Shown piece after piece: positions 16,728 through 25,251 of a DNA stretch of 64,000 nucleotides (position 1 is the stretch's first letter; the number at the start of each line of letters is the position of its first letter). The notes below the pieces were generated by a model. That model was not told the DNA's origin. It made no database searches and worked only from the letters and a program-made list of their open reading frames with translations. The stretch is taken from contig KE159636.1 of NCBI GenBank assembly GCA_000403315.2, positions 1,768,931 to 1,832,930 of the forward strand, given 5' to 3'. The translations under genes and the position numbers were made by a program. This stretch comes from Lachnospiraceae bacterium A2. GTDB taxonomy: Bacteria > Bacillota > Clostridia > Lachnospirales > Lachnospiraceae.

Positions 16728-18458
16728 TTGAATGAAAGAGAAGATTATCTGGACAGGTTATTGCGGGGAGTAGAAGAAAGTCCGGAGATTGAGGAAGAAG
16801 ACGATGATTTTCTGGAGGAGTTTAACAGTTCTTTTTCGGAAGATGACGACAATGATTTCTTGCAGGAATTCCAAAAGAGCAAGAGCAGCCCAAGTTCCAG
16901 CCCAGACATGGACTTGGATTTGGACATGGACTTTGACATGGAGGATATTGATAATATTGTAAGCAATGTGAAGAACGGCACATTGGATGACATGGGCGAA
17001 GCGGATACGCTGGGCGATATTGATACCTTCGGTGAAGTGGATACTTTGGGCGAAGTGGACACTTTGGGTGAAGTGGATACCTTAGGGGATACGGATTCCT
17101 TTGGCGAAGTGGATACTTTGGGTGAGGTTGACACGCTAGGGGAGATTGATACCCTGGGAGAAGTAGATACCTTAGGGGAGGATGACCTGCCTATTGAAGA
17201 ATCCCTGGAACATTTTTCAGAAGAAGAACCAGAACTGGACAATATTGGGGCAGATTTTGGCCTAGGCCCTGATGCCCAGGATTACATGGTAAATACAATG
17301 GATGAAGACGGTATGGCAGATTACGGCACAGAAGATTCCGGCCAAGGCCTGCAGGATATGTTTTCGGATGGGGATGCAGGAAATTCCCCAGAAGGAGGGG
17401 AAATGCCCATGGATGAACTGGAATCAATGGCGAGGGATTTGGCGCAGGAAATTGACAGCTTAGGCCTTGAGGATACAAGCGGAGCCAAGGAGGAAAAACA
17501 GCAGAAGGGCAAGGAAGAACTGGACAGTGTCCTGGCGGAAGACCAGGAAAAGGGCAAGAAGAAAAAAGAGAAAAATAAGGATGGGAAAAAGCCGGGATTT
17601 TTCAAAAGGCTGTCTATTGCATTGTTTGGTGAGGACGAAGAAGAAACGGAAGAAGCGCCCACAAAAATTCCTGAGATTGGCGAAATAGACAATATATCCG
17701 ATGAAAATATGGAGATCCTGCGGGAACTGGAAGGGAATAAGGGCAAGAAAGAATTGGATGAAAAAGCCCTGAAAGCCAAAAAGAAGAAAGAAAAAGCGGA
17801 AAAGAAGGCCCAGAAGAAAGCAGAAAAGAAGAAAGCAAAGGCTGAGAAGAAGGCGCAAAAGGAACAGGCGAAGCTGGCAAAACCCAAGAAGGAGAAAAAG
17901 CCAAAAGAGCCAAAACCAGTGGAAAAATCCAAGCCCCTTCCGAAAAAGCCAGTATTTTTGATTATGCTGATAGGGGCGTCCCTGGTAGTGCTGGTAGTTC
18001 TTTTAAGCGCCCAGATTGGATACACTATGGACATTGCCGAAGCCAAAGAGTATTACGAGCAGGGAAAATATGTGGAAGCCTATACATGCTTTACCCAGGG
18101 CGCGAAAGTAAAGGAAGCAGACGAAGAACTGTACAAAAAAGCAAAATATACCGCCTATGTGCAGCAGCAGCTTAGGAGCTACAATATGTATCTGGAACAG
18201 CAAAAACACCCGGAAGCCCTGAGCGCATTGGTCTGCGGGGTTGGCAGGTATGACAAAAATCTGTCAGATGCATCCAAGGCAGGGGCAGATATAGAGTTTG
18301 ACGCCATGCTGGGGGAATTGGAGCAGCTCCTTTCTGAAAATTACAGCATGACGCTGGACCAGGCAAGGGAACTGTATGCTATCCATGAAAAAGATGAGTA
18401 TACTTATACCATTTATGACATTATTGAAAGCCTTGGGCTGATGCCGGAGGAAGAATAA
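16728..18458 (+). CDS. Acidic single-TM protein with hexapeptide tandem repeats
   Basis: About 576 residues, not assigned to a known family. TTG at 16728 is taken as start because GGAGGT lies 7 bp upstream. Order of parts: a very acidic N-terminus, ten tandem [VI]DTLGE hexapeptides (residues 92-151), an acidic linker, a segment FFKRLSIALFGEDEEE, a strongly basic Lys/Ala/Glu coiled-coil-like stretch (roughly residues 340-400), a TM helix (PVFLIMLIGASLVVLVVLLS), and a C-terminal TPR-like extracytoplasmic domain (YYEQGKYVEAYTCFTQGA). With the charged region inside, the TPR part would face out. The acidic-to-basic switch is striking. Role unknown; an envelope scaffold is possible. Confidence 0.8.
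   Translation: MNEREDYLDRLLRGVEESPEIEEEDDDFLEEFNSSFSEDDDNDFLQEFQKSKSSPSSSPDMDLDLDMDFDMEDIDNIVSNVKNGTLDDMGEADTLGDIDTFGEVDTLGEVDTLGEVDTLGDTDSFGEVDTLGEVDTLGEIDTLGEVDTLGEDDLPIEESLEHFSEEEPELDNIGADFGLGPDAQDYMVNTMDEDGMADYGTEDSGQGLQDMFSDGDAGNSPEGGEMPMDELESMARDLAQEIDSLGLEDTSGAKEEKQQKGKEELDSVLAEDQEKGKKKKEKNKDGKKPGFFKRLSIALFGEDEEETEEAPTKIPEIGEIDNISDENMEILRELEGNKGKKELDEKALKAKKKKEKAEKKAQKKAEKKKAKAEKKAQKEQAKLAKPKKEKKPKEPKPVEKSKPLPKKPVFLIMLIGASLVVLVVLLSAQIGYTMDIAEAKEYYEQGKYVEAYTCFTQGAKVKEADEELYKKAKYTAYVQQQLRSYNMYLEQQKHPEALSALVCGVGRYDKNLSDASKAGADIEFDAMLGELEQLLSENYSMTLDQARELYAIHEKDEYTYTIYDIIESLGLMPEEE
17001..17180 (+). repeat. 18-bp coding tandem repeat, 10 units
   Basis: Ten in-frame 18-bp units encode ADTLGD, IDTFGE, VDTLGE (twice), VDTLGD, TDSFGE, VDTLGE (twice), IDTLGE and VDTLGE. 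The protein units are better conserved than the DNA, because synonymous differences are frequent. That argues for selection on the peptide as well as repeat expansion. Confidence 0.9.
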
Positions 18459-18579
18459 ATGAGCAGGAAGGATTTCCGGCAGCCTGGGAAAAGAAAACAT
18501 TGAAGTAAAAAGCAAGGGCAGCCATTTGCCTGTAGTGCAGGGAACCTGAAAGCATAGAGAAAGGACAGTCAGAAAAAGA

Positions 18580-19194
18580 ATGATAGCAATTATCGACTAC
18601 GATGCTGGGAATTTAAAAAGCGTAAAGAAAGCGTTGGAATTTTTAGGGGAAGAAAGCTGTATCACCCGGGACAGCAAAGAGATTTTATCGGCAGATAAAA
18701 TCATCCTTCCGGGGGTGGGCGCCTTTGGGGAAGCAATGGAACATCTGAAAAAATACGAATTGGATAAAGTCATCCATGAGGCAGCAGCAAAGCAGACGCC
18801 ATTCCTGGGAATTTGCCTTGGCCTGCAGCTCCTGTTTGAGGGGAGCGAGGAGAGCAGCGGCGTGGAAGGGCTGCACCTCCTGGAAGGGCAGATTCTGAAA
18901 ATTCCAGATGCTCCTGGGCTTAAAATCCCCCATATTGGCTGGAATTCCCTGTATTTACAGAACCAGGGCAGGCTTTTTGATGGAATTCCAGAAGGGACGT
19001 TTGTATATTTTGTACATTCCTTTTATTTAAAGGCAGCAGATCCAAACATTGTAAAAGCTTCAGCGGAGTATGGGGTGGAAATCCATGCCTCCGTGGAACA
19101 GGGAAATGTATTTGCCTGCCAGTTCCATCCGGAAAAAAGCAGCTCCATGGGCTTAAAAATATTGCAGAATTTTGCAAAGGCTGGGGAGGTGTAA
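18580..19194 (+). CDS. hisH: Imidazole glycerol phosphate synthase, glutaminase subunit
   Basis: 204-residue class I glutamine amidotransferase supplying ammonia to HisF in histidine synthesis. Oxyanion loop LPGVGAFG, nucleophile Cys in [11 protein letters not shown], and catalytic His/Glu in CQFHPEKSS are all present. It ends 1 bp before the hisF start codon, so the two subunits are coupled. Other his genes are not in the window. The ribosome site (AAAGGA) is rather far from the ATG. Confidence 0.96.
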   Translation: MIAIIDYDAGNLKSVKKALEFLGEESCITRDSKEILSADKIILPGVGAFGEAMEHLKKYELDKVIHEAAAKQTPFLGICLGLQLLFEGSEESSGVEGLHLLEGQILKIPDAPGLKIPHIGWNSLYLQNQGRLFDGIPEGTFVYFVHSFYLKAADPNIVKASAEYGVEIHASVEQGNVFACQFHPEKSSSMGLKILQNFAKAGEV

Positions 19195-19195
19195 T

Positions 19196-19957
19196 ATGTT
19201 TACGAAACGGATTATCCCTTGTTTGGACGTACATAACGGGCGCGTTGTGAAAGGCATAAATTTTGTAAACCTAAAGGATGCCGGCGACCCTGTGGCAGTT
19301 GCCGCAGCCTATGACAAGGCAGGGGCAGACGAAGTGGTTTTTCTGGATATCACGGCTTCCTCCGACGCCAGGAACACGGTGGTGGATATGGTGCGCCGGG
19401 TGGCGGAAACGGTATTTATTCCCTTTACGGTAGGCGGCGGAATCCGCACGGTAGAGGAGTTTAAAGCGCTGCTCCGGGAAGGGGCAGACAAGATCTCCAT
19501 TAATTCTTCTGCCATCAATACCCCTGAGCTGATTTCTGACGCTGCAGATAAATTCGGCAGCCAATGCGTGGTAGTTGCCATTGACGCCAAACGGCGGGCG
19601 GATGGCAGCGGCTGGAATGTCTACAAAAACGGGGGCAGGGTAGACACCGGGCTTGATGCAGTGGAATGGGCAGCCCGCGCCAATAAGCTGGGAGCCGGGG
19701 AAATTCTCCTGACCAGCATGGACTGCGACGGCACCAAGGCCGGGTATGATTTGGAACTGACGAAGGCCGTTGCAGGCTGCGTCACTATCCCGGTGATTGC
19801 ATCCGGCGGCGCAGGCACAAAAGAGCATTTCTACGAAGCCCTGGCCGAAGGGGGCGCAGATGCGGCTCTGGCAGCGTCTTTGTTCCATTATAAGGAACTG
19901 GAAATCATGGAACTGAAACAATATTTGGCACAGAAAGGCGTGCCAGTAAGAGCCTGA
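19196..19957 (+). CDS. hisF: Imidazole glycerol phosphate synthase, cyclase subunit
   Basis: 253-residue TIM barrel. The start at 19196 gives the canonical N-terminus [12 protein letters not shown] and has GGGGAGGT just upstream, within hisH. The catalytic Asp of CLDV and the second one in [12 protein letters not shown] are present, as are the phosphate-binding VGGGIR and ASGGAG loops. It makes IGP and AICAR from PRFAR and ammonia in complex with HisH. Confidence 0.97.
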   Translation: MFTKRIIPCLDVHNGRVVKGINFVNLKDAGDPVAVAAAYDKAGADEVVFLDITASSDARNTVVDMVRRVAETVFIPFTVGGGIRTVEEFKALLREGADKISINSSAINTPELISDAADKFGSQCVVVAIDAKRRADGSGWNVYKNGGRVDTGLDAVEWAARANKLGAGEILLTSMDCDGTKAGYDLELTKAVAGCVTIPVIASGGAGTKEHFYEALAEGGADAALAASLFHYKELEIMELKQYLAQKGVPVRA

Positions 19958-20042
19958 AAAATTCAGGGAAGATAAGATAGGAAATTGCATTCGGGTGCAC
20001 AGGAAAAATTGCCAATCAATGTACAGTAAAGGAGAAAATAAT

Positions 20043-20717
20043 ATGGGAATGTTGGAAAATGACTGGGTGGAGGCAATCGGTGAAGAATTTAAGAAGCCTT
20101 ATTATTCGCAGCTTTATCAATTTATAAAAGAAGAATATAATACAAAGGTAATTTATCCCCCCGCGGACGATATTTTTAACGCCCTTCATTTAACCCCGTT
20201 AAGCAAAGTAAAGGTGCTGATTTTGGGGCAGGATCCCTACCATAATGAAGGGCAGGCCCATGGCCTTTGCTTTTCCGTAAAGCCGGGCGTGGCTGCGCCG
20301 CCTTCTTTGGAAAATATTTACAAAGAGCTCCAGGATGATTTAGGCTGCACGATACCAAATAATGGCTATCTGGTTAAATGGGCAGAACAGGGCGTCCTTA
20401 TGTTAAATACGGTACTTACCGTCCGTGCCCATCAGGCCAATTCCCATCAGGGGCAGGGCTGGGAAAAGTTTACGGACGCCATTATCCATGCTGTCAATGC
20501 CCAAGACAGGCCAATTGTATCCATGCTGTGGGGCAGGCCCGCCCAAAAGAAAAGCTCTATGCTGACCAACCCCAGGCACTTGATCCTGAAGGCATCCCAT
20601 CCAAGCCCCCTGTCGGCATACCGGGGGTTCTTTGGGTGCAGGCATTTCAGCCAAGCCAATGAGTTTTTGCAGTCCCATGGGGCAGAGCCTATTGACTGGC
20701 AGATTGAAGATTTGTAA
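20043..20717 (+). CDS. ung: Uracil-DNA glycosylase, family 1
   Basis: 224 residues. The catalytic motif GQDPYH puts the water-activating Asp at residue 64; the minor-groove loop HPSPLS has its His near 186. LMLNTVLTV and the uracil-pocket segment are also typical. ATG at 20043 is preceded by AAAGGAGAAAA; the frame extends upstream to 19995 without conserved sequence. Removes uracil from DNA to start base-excision repair in the cytosol. Confidence 0.95.
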   Translation: MGMLENDWVEAIGEEFKKPYYSQLYQFIKEEYNTKVIYPPADDIFNALHLTPLSKVKVLILGQDPYHNEGQAHGLCFSVKPGVAAPPSLENIYKELQDDLGCTIPNNGYLVKWAEQGVLMLNTVLTVRAHQANSHQGQGWEKFTDAIIHAVNAQDRPIVSMLWGRPAQKKSSMLTNPRHLILKASHPSPLSAYRGFFGCRHFSQANEFLQSHGAEPIDWQIEDL

Positions 20718-20763
20718 AAGGGGGTTTTTGCTGCCTGTTCCAGCCCAGGCTCTGGCTATGCGC

Positions 20764-20863
20764 AGGGGCTGTTGCAAAATGGAAATTTTTTCTGTTATAT
20801 AGTTTGGGACTTTAGTATGTACCGCTATATATTCTGTAATTTCCATATTTTGCGACAGCCCCT
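20764..20863. repeat. Long imperfect hairpin repeat, family B
   Basis: The left arm AGGGGCTGTTGCAAAATGG (from 20764) pairs with the right arm CCATATTTTGCGACAGCCCCT (ending 20863), with a 2-base bulge. Pairing resumes inside with TATATAG/CTATATA. The element is about 100 bp, non-coding, and lies between ung and the HD gene. GGGGCTGT[TC]GCA recurs near 25098 in another hairpin. Looks like a MITE or a REP-type structure. Confidence 0.7.
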
Positions 20864-21066
20864 TTTCTTAATCTTCCATGGAGTTTATAATCCCTTCGGT
20901 TTTGCTGCAGCCAGAAAGGGGATGGGAGTGGCTGCAGCTTGCGGTGGGAATTTAAATTTTCATGGGCATTATGGTTTGTAGGGGCAGGGGTATATTCCCG
21001 GGAATTTTTTGCAGGCCAAAAACGCAGGAAACTGGCAGAAACTGGGTAAGAGCGAGGAGGTGCAGC

Positions 21067-21714
21067 ATGGCAAATGAAAAATATATGGAATATCTGGCAT
21101 ACGTAAAAGAATATCTGGCTCAAAATGGGGGGATTGTGTCACCGAATCCCCGGCATCCCTTCCGTTCCCGTTTCCAGCATACCATCCGGGTATTGCATTG
21201 GTGTTCCAGGCTTGCAGAAGGGGTGGAAGGGGTGGATAAAGAAGCGCTGTATACAGCAGCCATTTTTCATGACATTGGTTATGCAGACCATGACAATGGC
21301 TGCCATGCAGTACGGAGCGGCAGGGCTTTCCATGAATATGCCGAGAACTGCCAGATGGACGTGGCGTTCCGTGAGAAGGTAGAACGCCTGATTTATGCCC
21401 ACTCCAATAAGGCATTGCTGCAGCAAGAAGGAGTTAGCCTGGAATTAGTCCTTTTGATGGAGGCTGATTTGCTGGATGAGGAGGGCGCCATGGGGATTGT
21501 GTGGGACTGCATGGCTATGGGAAACATCCATGCTTCCAGCTATGCGGCGGCATATTACCACATTATGGAAAATTCCAATAAGGCGGAGCGGAATCCCATG
21601 GTGACGGAGCAGGCAAAGGCATTTTGGGAAAAAAAGAAACGGGTGGCTGCGGAATTTGCAGAAATACTTGCAGAAGACTTAATGATTGGGAGCCCATATT
21701 TTGAAATTCCCTGA
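21067..21714 (+). CDS. HD domain phosphohydrolase-like protein
   Basis: 215 residues with an HD-type metal site: the first His in RFQHTIRVLHW, the HD pair in AIFHDIGYADHD, and a downstream YAHS. The start at 21067 has GAGGAGGT 6 bp upstream; the frame is open 105 bp further back without conserved sequence. HD proteins of this size hydrolyse phosphate esters of nucleotides or related compounds, but the substrate cannot be read from the sequence. Cytosolic, apparently monocistronic. Confidence 0.85.
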   Translation: MANEKYMEYLAYVKEYLAQNGGIVSPNPRHPFRSRFQHTIRVLHWCSRLAEGVEGVDKEALYTAAIFHDIGYADHDNGCHAVRSGRAFHEYAENCQMDVAFREKVERLIYAHSNKALLQQEGVSLELVLLMEADLLDEEGAMGIVWDCMAMGNIHASSYAAAYYHIMENSNKAERNPMVTEQAKAFWEKKKRVAAEFAEILAEDLMIGSPYFEIP

Positions 21715-21754
21715 CGGGGCAGTGGAAAAGAAAGTAGAAAAAAGAAAAAACTTC

Positions 21755-21783
21755 TTGACATTATCCCTTCATCGTAGTAAAGT
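21755..21783 (+). promoter_or_regulatory. Promoter of the T-box-controlled transporter operon
   Basis: A perfect -35 TTGACA at 21755-21760, a 17-bp spacer and a -10 TAAAGT at 21778-21783, directly upstream of the T-box leader. Confidence 0.6.
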
Positions 21784-21789
21784 ATAAAG

Positions 21790-22063
21790 CATATAGAAAA
21801 ACCGTTGAAAAAGAGTAGTAAGTTCTGGCTGAAATTTCAGAGAGCTGTATGTGGTGGGATTACAGTATGGAAGCCTGGATGGAATGGACTTTTGAGGGCG
21901 GCCTGAACTCGTTTGGAAGTAGGAGCCGCCGGGAACCCAGACCCGTTATCAATCTGGCATGTATGATGGTACATGGATAAGGGGGCAGTTTGTCAATTTG
22001 AGTGGCACCGCGATAATAAGGAATTATTACCGTCTCAAGCGTTAGCTTGGGGCGGTTTTTTTT
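21790..22063 (+). promoter_or_regulatory. T-box leader, probably tryptophan specific, with terminator
   Basis: The diagnostic T-box AGTGGCACCGCG lies at 22001-22012, followed by the terminator CCGTCTCAAGC-GTTA-GCTTGGGGCGG (22030-22055) and an eight-T run to 22063. Stem I covers about 21800-21900; GAATGGACTTTT on its 3' side pairs in part with the AAAAAGAG on the 5' side and offers UGG as specifier codon. Uncharged tRNA-Trp would bind and prevent termination. The downstream TrpX-type importer agrees with tryptophan. The T-box itself is certain; the specifier is inferred without a folded model. Confidence 0.88.
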
Positions 22064-22256
22064 CTATAGGAAAGACCTTGTCACGCTAAAGCGTGAAAGT
22101 ATCCAAGTGCGGACTTGTCCGTTTTGTCCTCTTATAGGAAATTCCTTCGGATTTATAATAGAAATTTTGTTCCCCATAGTTTCGAGGTCAGGAAAAGCCC
22201 TATGCTTACTCTTTTTGTTTGGTTTCTATAAAGAAAAAAGAAAAGAGGAAAATAGT

Positions 22257-23294
22257 ATGAAAAGAAAAACAGCAGTATTACTCACAACTTTAACCATAAT
22301 TGCAGCACTTTTCGCCGGCTGCGGCAATGAAAGCGCAAAAGGTGCAAAGGAGGAAGGGGATTCCGGTGAAAATGGGATCGCGTATACCATTGGCATTTCC
22401 CAATTTGCAGAACATGGCTCCTTGGATAACTGCAGGGAAGGCTTTTTGAAAGGGCTGGAGGAAGAAGGGATTGTGGAAGGCAAGAACCTGAAAGTAGTTT
22501 ATGATAACGCCCAGACGGATACAGGGACGGCAGGCACCATTGCAGAAGGCTTTGTTTCCCAAAATGTAGACCTGGTCTGCGCTATTGCAACGCCTTGCGC
22601 CATGAGCGCATATAATGCATGTATGGAAACGGAAATTCCTGTTGTATATACGGCGGTTTCTGATCCGGCAGAAGCTGGTTTGGCAGATGGGGAAGGGAAC
22701 CCTGTAGGGAATATCACTGGTTCTTCCGACATACTCCCAGTGGAGGAGCAGCTTGGCATGATACGGAAATTGATGCCGGAAGCCAAGAAAATCGGCATTA
22801 TCTATACCACCAGCGAAGCAAATTCTGTCAGCACAATTGCCGCTTACAAGGAACGGGCTGGGGAGTATGGGTTTGAAATTGTGGATACTGGGATTACCGC
22901 CCCTTCAGAGGTGGAACTGGCAGCGGCAGATTTGGTAACTAAGGTGGACTGTATCACAAACCTGACGGACAATACCGTAGTGGACGCGCTCCAGACTGTC
23001 CTTGCAATTGCCAGTGAAAAAAAGGTTCCTGTGTTTGGGAGCGAAATTGAGCAGGTAAAATCCGGCTGCGTGGCTTCCATGGGAATTGAGTATGTAGAAC
23101 TTGGCAGGCAGACCGGGGTAATGGCGGCAAAAATTCTGAAAGGCGAAGCAAAGGCGGAGGAAACTCCTTTTATTGCTGCAACAGAAGCGGAACTTTATAT
23201 CAATACGGCTGCAGCAGAACAAATTGGGATGGAGCTGGACGGAGAATATCTGAAAGATGCAGCGGAAACTTTTACGGAGCTGGCGGCAGAGTAG
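22257..23294 (+). CDS. trpX: ABC transporter substrate-binding lipoprotein, TrpX type
   Basis: 345 residues of the ABC_sub_bind (DUF534) family. A lipoprotein signal runs from MKRKTAVLL to the lipobox LFAGC, followed by an acidic linker and two Rossmann-like lobes (AYTIGISQFAEHGSLD at the first; KKIGIIYTTSEANS at the second). ATG at 22257 has AAGAGGAAAA upstream; the frame runs back into the T-box terminator and that part is not coding. With the permease and ATPase that follow and the T-box in front, it fits the TrpXYZ tryptophan importer described in Firmicutes. Substrate is inferred from the leader. Confidence 0.85.
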   Translation: MKRKTAVLLTTLTIIAALFAGCGNESAKGAKEEGDSGENGIAYTIGISQFAEHGSLDNCREGFLKGLEEEGIVEGKNLKVVYDNAQTDTGTAGTIAEGFVSQNVDLVCAIATPCAMSAYNACMETEIPVVYTAVSDPAEAGLADGEGNPVGNITGSSDILPVEEQLGMIRKLMPEAKKIGIIYTTSEANSVSTIAAYKERAGEYGFEIVDTGITAPSEVELAAADLVTKVDCITNLTDNTVVDALQTVLAIASEKKVPVFGSEIEQVKSGCVASMGIEYVELGRQTGVMAAKILKGEAKAEETPFIAATEAELYINTAAAEQIGMELDGEYLKDAAETFTELAAE

Positions 23295-23313
23295 ATGGGG
23301 GACATGATAAAAG

Positions 23314-24207
23314 ATGGCATTAATATTAAGTGTTTTAGAACAAGGTTTAATTTATGGGGTAATGGCCTTGGGTGTCTACATTACCTATAAAATTTTAGAT
23401 TTCCCGGATTTGACCGTGGATGGCAGTTTCCCTATGGGGGCTGCCATTGCGGCGGTGATGATAAGCAGCGGGGCACATCCCCTGCTTACCCTTTTTGCCA
23501 GCTTTGGGGCGGGAGCCCTTGCAGGGACTGCAACAGGGCTGATCCATGTGAAATGCAGGGTAAGGGATTTGCTTTCCGGTATTATTATGATGACAGCATT
23601 GTATACGGTAAATTTAAGGATTACTGGAAAAGCAAACGTCCCCCTTTACCATAAGGTGACTATTTTTGAGAACCAGATGGCAGGAAGATTGTTTGGGGGT
23701 GCGCTTGCACCTTATGGTACCTTGCTTCTCATTGCAACCATAGCATTTGGAGTGAAATACCTTCTGGACTGGTATCTGGGCACACATTCCGGTTACCTGC
23801 TCCGGGCGGTAGGGGATAACAACGTGTTTGTCACGTCCATGGGAGTGGATAAAGGCATGGTGAAAATCGTAGGTTTAGCCATTTCCAATGGGCTGGTATC
23901 CTTGGGTGGCTGCCTGTTTGCCCAGCAGCAGAGGTTTTTTGACAGTTCCATGGGGACTGGGACGGTGGTGATTGGCCTTGCAAGCGTGATTATTGGAACC
24001 AGCCTGCTGAAAAAGGCAACACTGCTCCGGGTAACAACCAGCGTGATGGCTGGGTCCGTCCTTTATAAAGCCTGCGTAGCTCTTGCGCTCCGCTATATGA
24101 AGGTGGTAAATTTGCAGTCCAAGGATTTAAAATTAGTGACGTCAGTGCTGTTTTTGTTTATCCTGCTTGCAGCACAGGAGAGGAAGAAGGTGAAGGCCAA
24201 TGCTTGA
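23314..24207 (+). CDS. trpY: ABC transporter permease, TrpY type
   Basis: 297-residue membrane protein with about eight hydrophobic segments in the branched-chain/ribose permease arrangement (BPD_transp_2). It starts with a hydrophobic helix (LSVLEQGLIYGVMALGVYIT) and has the conserved DLTVDGSF segment. The C-terminal basic tail ERKKVKANA overlaps the ATPase gene by 8 bp, showing coupling. The ribosome site is weak (GGGGGACAT). It would form the inner-membrane channel of the tryptophan importer. Confidence 0.85.
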   Translation: MALILSVLEQGLIYGVMALGVYITYKILDFPDLTVDGSFPMGAAIAAVMISSGAHPLLTLFASFGAGALAGTATGLIHVKCRVRDLLSGIIMMTALYTVNLRITGKANVPLYHKVTIFENQMAGRLFGGALAPYGTLLLIATIAFGVKYLLDWYLGTHSGYLLRAVGDNNVFVTSMGVDKGMVKIVGLAISNGLVSLGGCLFAQQQRFFDSSMGTGTVVIGLASVIIGTSLLKKATLLRVTTSVMAGSVLYKACVALALRYMKVVNLQSKDLKLVTSVLFLFILLAAQERKKVKANA

Positions 24208-24973
24208 ATTAAGGAATATTAAAAAATATTATAATCAGGGTACGGTAAATGAGCTGTGCTTATTTGATAATTTTAACCTTTCCATCCCAGACCACCAATT
24301 TGTATCTGTAGTAGGAAGCAACGGTTCGGGGAAAACCTCTATGCTGAACTTGGTTTGCGGCAGCATTGCAGCGGACGGAGGGCAGATTCTGGTAAATGGG
24401 AAGGATATCACTGGGAAAAAAGAATTTGAACGCCACCAAAGCATTGGCAGGGTGTTCCAAGACCCAGCAAAAGGCACTTGCCCCTCCATGACAATCTTGG
24501 AAAATATGTCCATTGCAGACCATAAAGGGAACTGCTATGGGCTTAGGCGCGGAAAAAATAAGGGGAAAGCGGGGCAATACCAGGAACTGCTCCGCAGCCT
24601 GAACCTTGGGCTGGAAGATAAACTGGAAGTGAAGGCAGGTTCCCTTTCCGGCGGCCAAAGACAGGCGTTGGCGCTCCTTATGGCAACCATGTCCCCTATC
24701 GAATTCCTGATTTTAGATGAGCACACAGCAGCTTTGGATCCAAAAACAGCCGAACTTGTCATGGAATTGACAGGAAGGATTGTAAAAGAAAAGCAGGTAA
24801 CTACGATTATGGTGACCCATAACCTGCGGTATGCGGTGGAGTATGGGAACCGGCTCCTGATGATGCATCAGGGGGCTGCAGTTATGGACTGCGCCGGGGA
24901 AGAAAAAGCAAGGCTGCAGGCAGAGGATATTTTTCAGGCATTTCATGAAATTAGCATGGGGTATGGGAATTAG
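24200..24973 (+). CDS. trpZ: ABC transporter ATP-binding protein, TrpZ type
   Basis: 257 residues. Walker A GSNGSGKTS near 39-47, Q-loop FQDPAKG, signature LSGGQRQALAL, Walker B FLILDEHTAALDP and switch His in TMMVTHN-like TTIMVTHNLR. Drives the importer encoded by the two preceding genes. The stop codon TAG is the first three bases of a palindromic repeat (24971-25017), so the repeat also acts as the operon end. Confidence 0.88.
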   Translation: MLELRNIKKYYNQGTVNELCLFDNFNLSIPDHQFVSVVGSNGSGKTSMLNLVCGSIAADGGQILVNGKDITGKKEFERHQSIGRVFQDPAKGTCPSMTILENMSIADHKGNCYGLRRGKNKGKAGQYQELLRSLNLGLEDKLEVKAGSLSGGQRQALALLMATMSPIEFLILDEHTAALDPKTAELVMELTGRIVKEKQVTTIMVTHNLRYAVEYGNRLLMMHQGAAVMDCAGEEKARLQAEDIFQAFHEISMGYGN

Positions 24974-25017
24974 GGCGCGTTTGAAAATTCATTCCTACAA
25001 TTTTCAGACACGCCCTA
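24971..25017. repeat. Short hairpin repeat, family C, overlapping the trpZ stop; likely terminator
   Basis: TAGGGCGCGTTTGAAAATT (24971-24989) pairs with AATTTTCAGACACGCCCTA (24999-25017) around a 9-nt loop; GGTTTTTTCT follows. The same terminal sequence with AGAGCGTGTCTGAAAATT bounds the longer element at 60074-60237, and a diverged end lies at 54432. The first TAG is the stop codon of the ATPase gene. Confidence 0.75.
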
Positions 25018-25055
25018 GCAGGTTTTTTCTATTGGGAAACATAAAAGTTTTCTAA

Positions 25056-25138
25056 AATTTGAGTTTGCCCGTTTTGCGATTTATAGTGCCAAAAGGGGGC
25101 TGTCGCACTATGAATTACAAAATGGGGAAACTCAAATT
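25056..25138. repeat. 34-bp-arm inverted repeat
   Basis: Left arm 25056-25089 (AATTTGAGTTTGCCC...) pairs with right arm 25105-25138 with five mismatches around a 15-nt loop containing GGGGGCTGTC. The loop sequence matches the end of the family B hairpin at 20764, suggesting a rearranged or nested copy. Confidence 0.7.
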
Positions 25139-25251
25139 TCTAAAAGCCTTTACAATCAGGATTTTTCATGTTATAGTAAAAAAACCACAGGTTATATGCC
25201 AGTGGTTCTGGTTTAGGCTTGGGTTCCTGCCATTTTGAATGGAGGAATGTT

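Noticed and set aside
17321..18046. Minus-strand ORF of 241 codons rich in Phe and Ser
   Set aside because: It is the complement of the Lys/Glu-rich coding stretch (AAG and GAA codons read backwards as CTT and TTC). Not a gene.
20772..20981. Plus-strand ORF of 69 codons
   Set aside because: Lies in the long hairpin repeat and its flank; composition follows the palindrome, no SD.
22047..22256. Upstream extension of the trpX frame into the T-box terminator
   Set aside because: It would place the start codon inside the terminator hairpin; ATG at 22257 has the SD and gives a proper lipoprotein signal.
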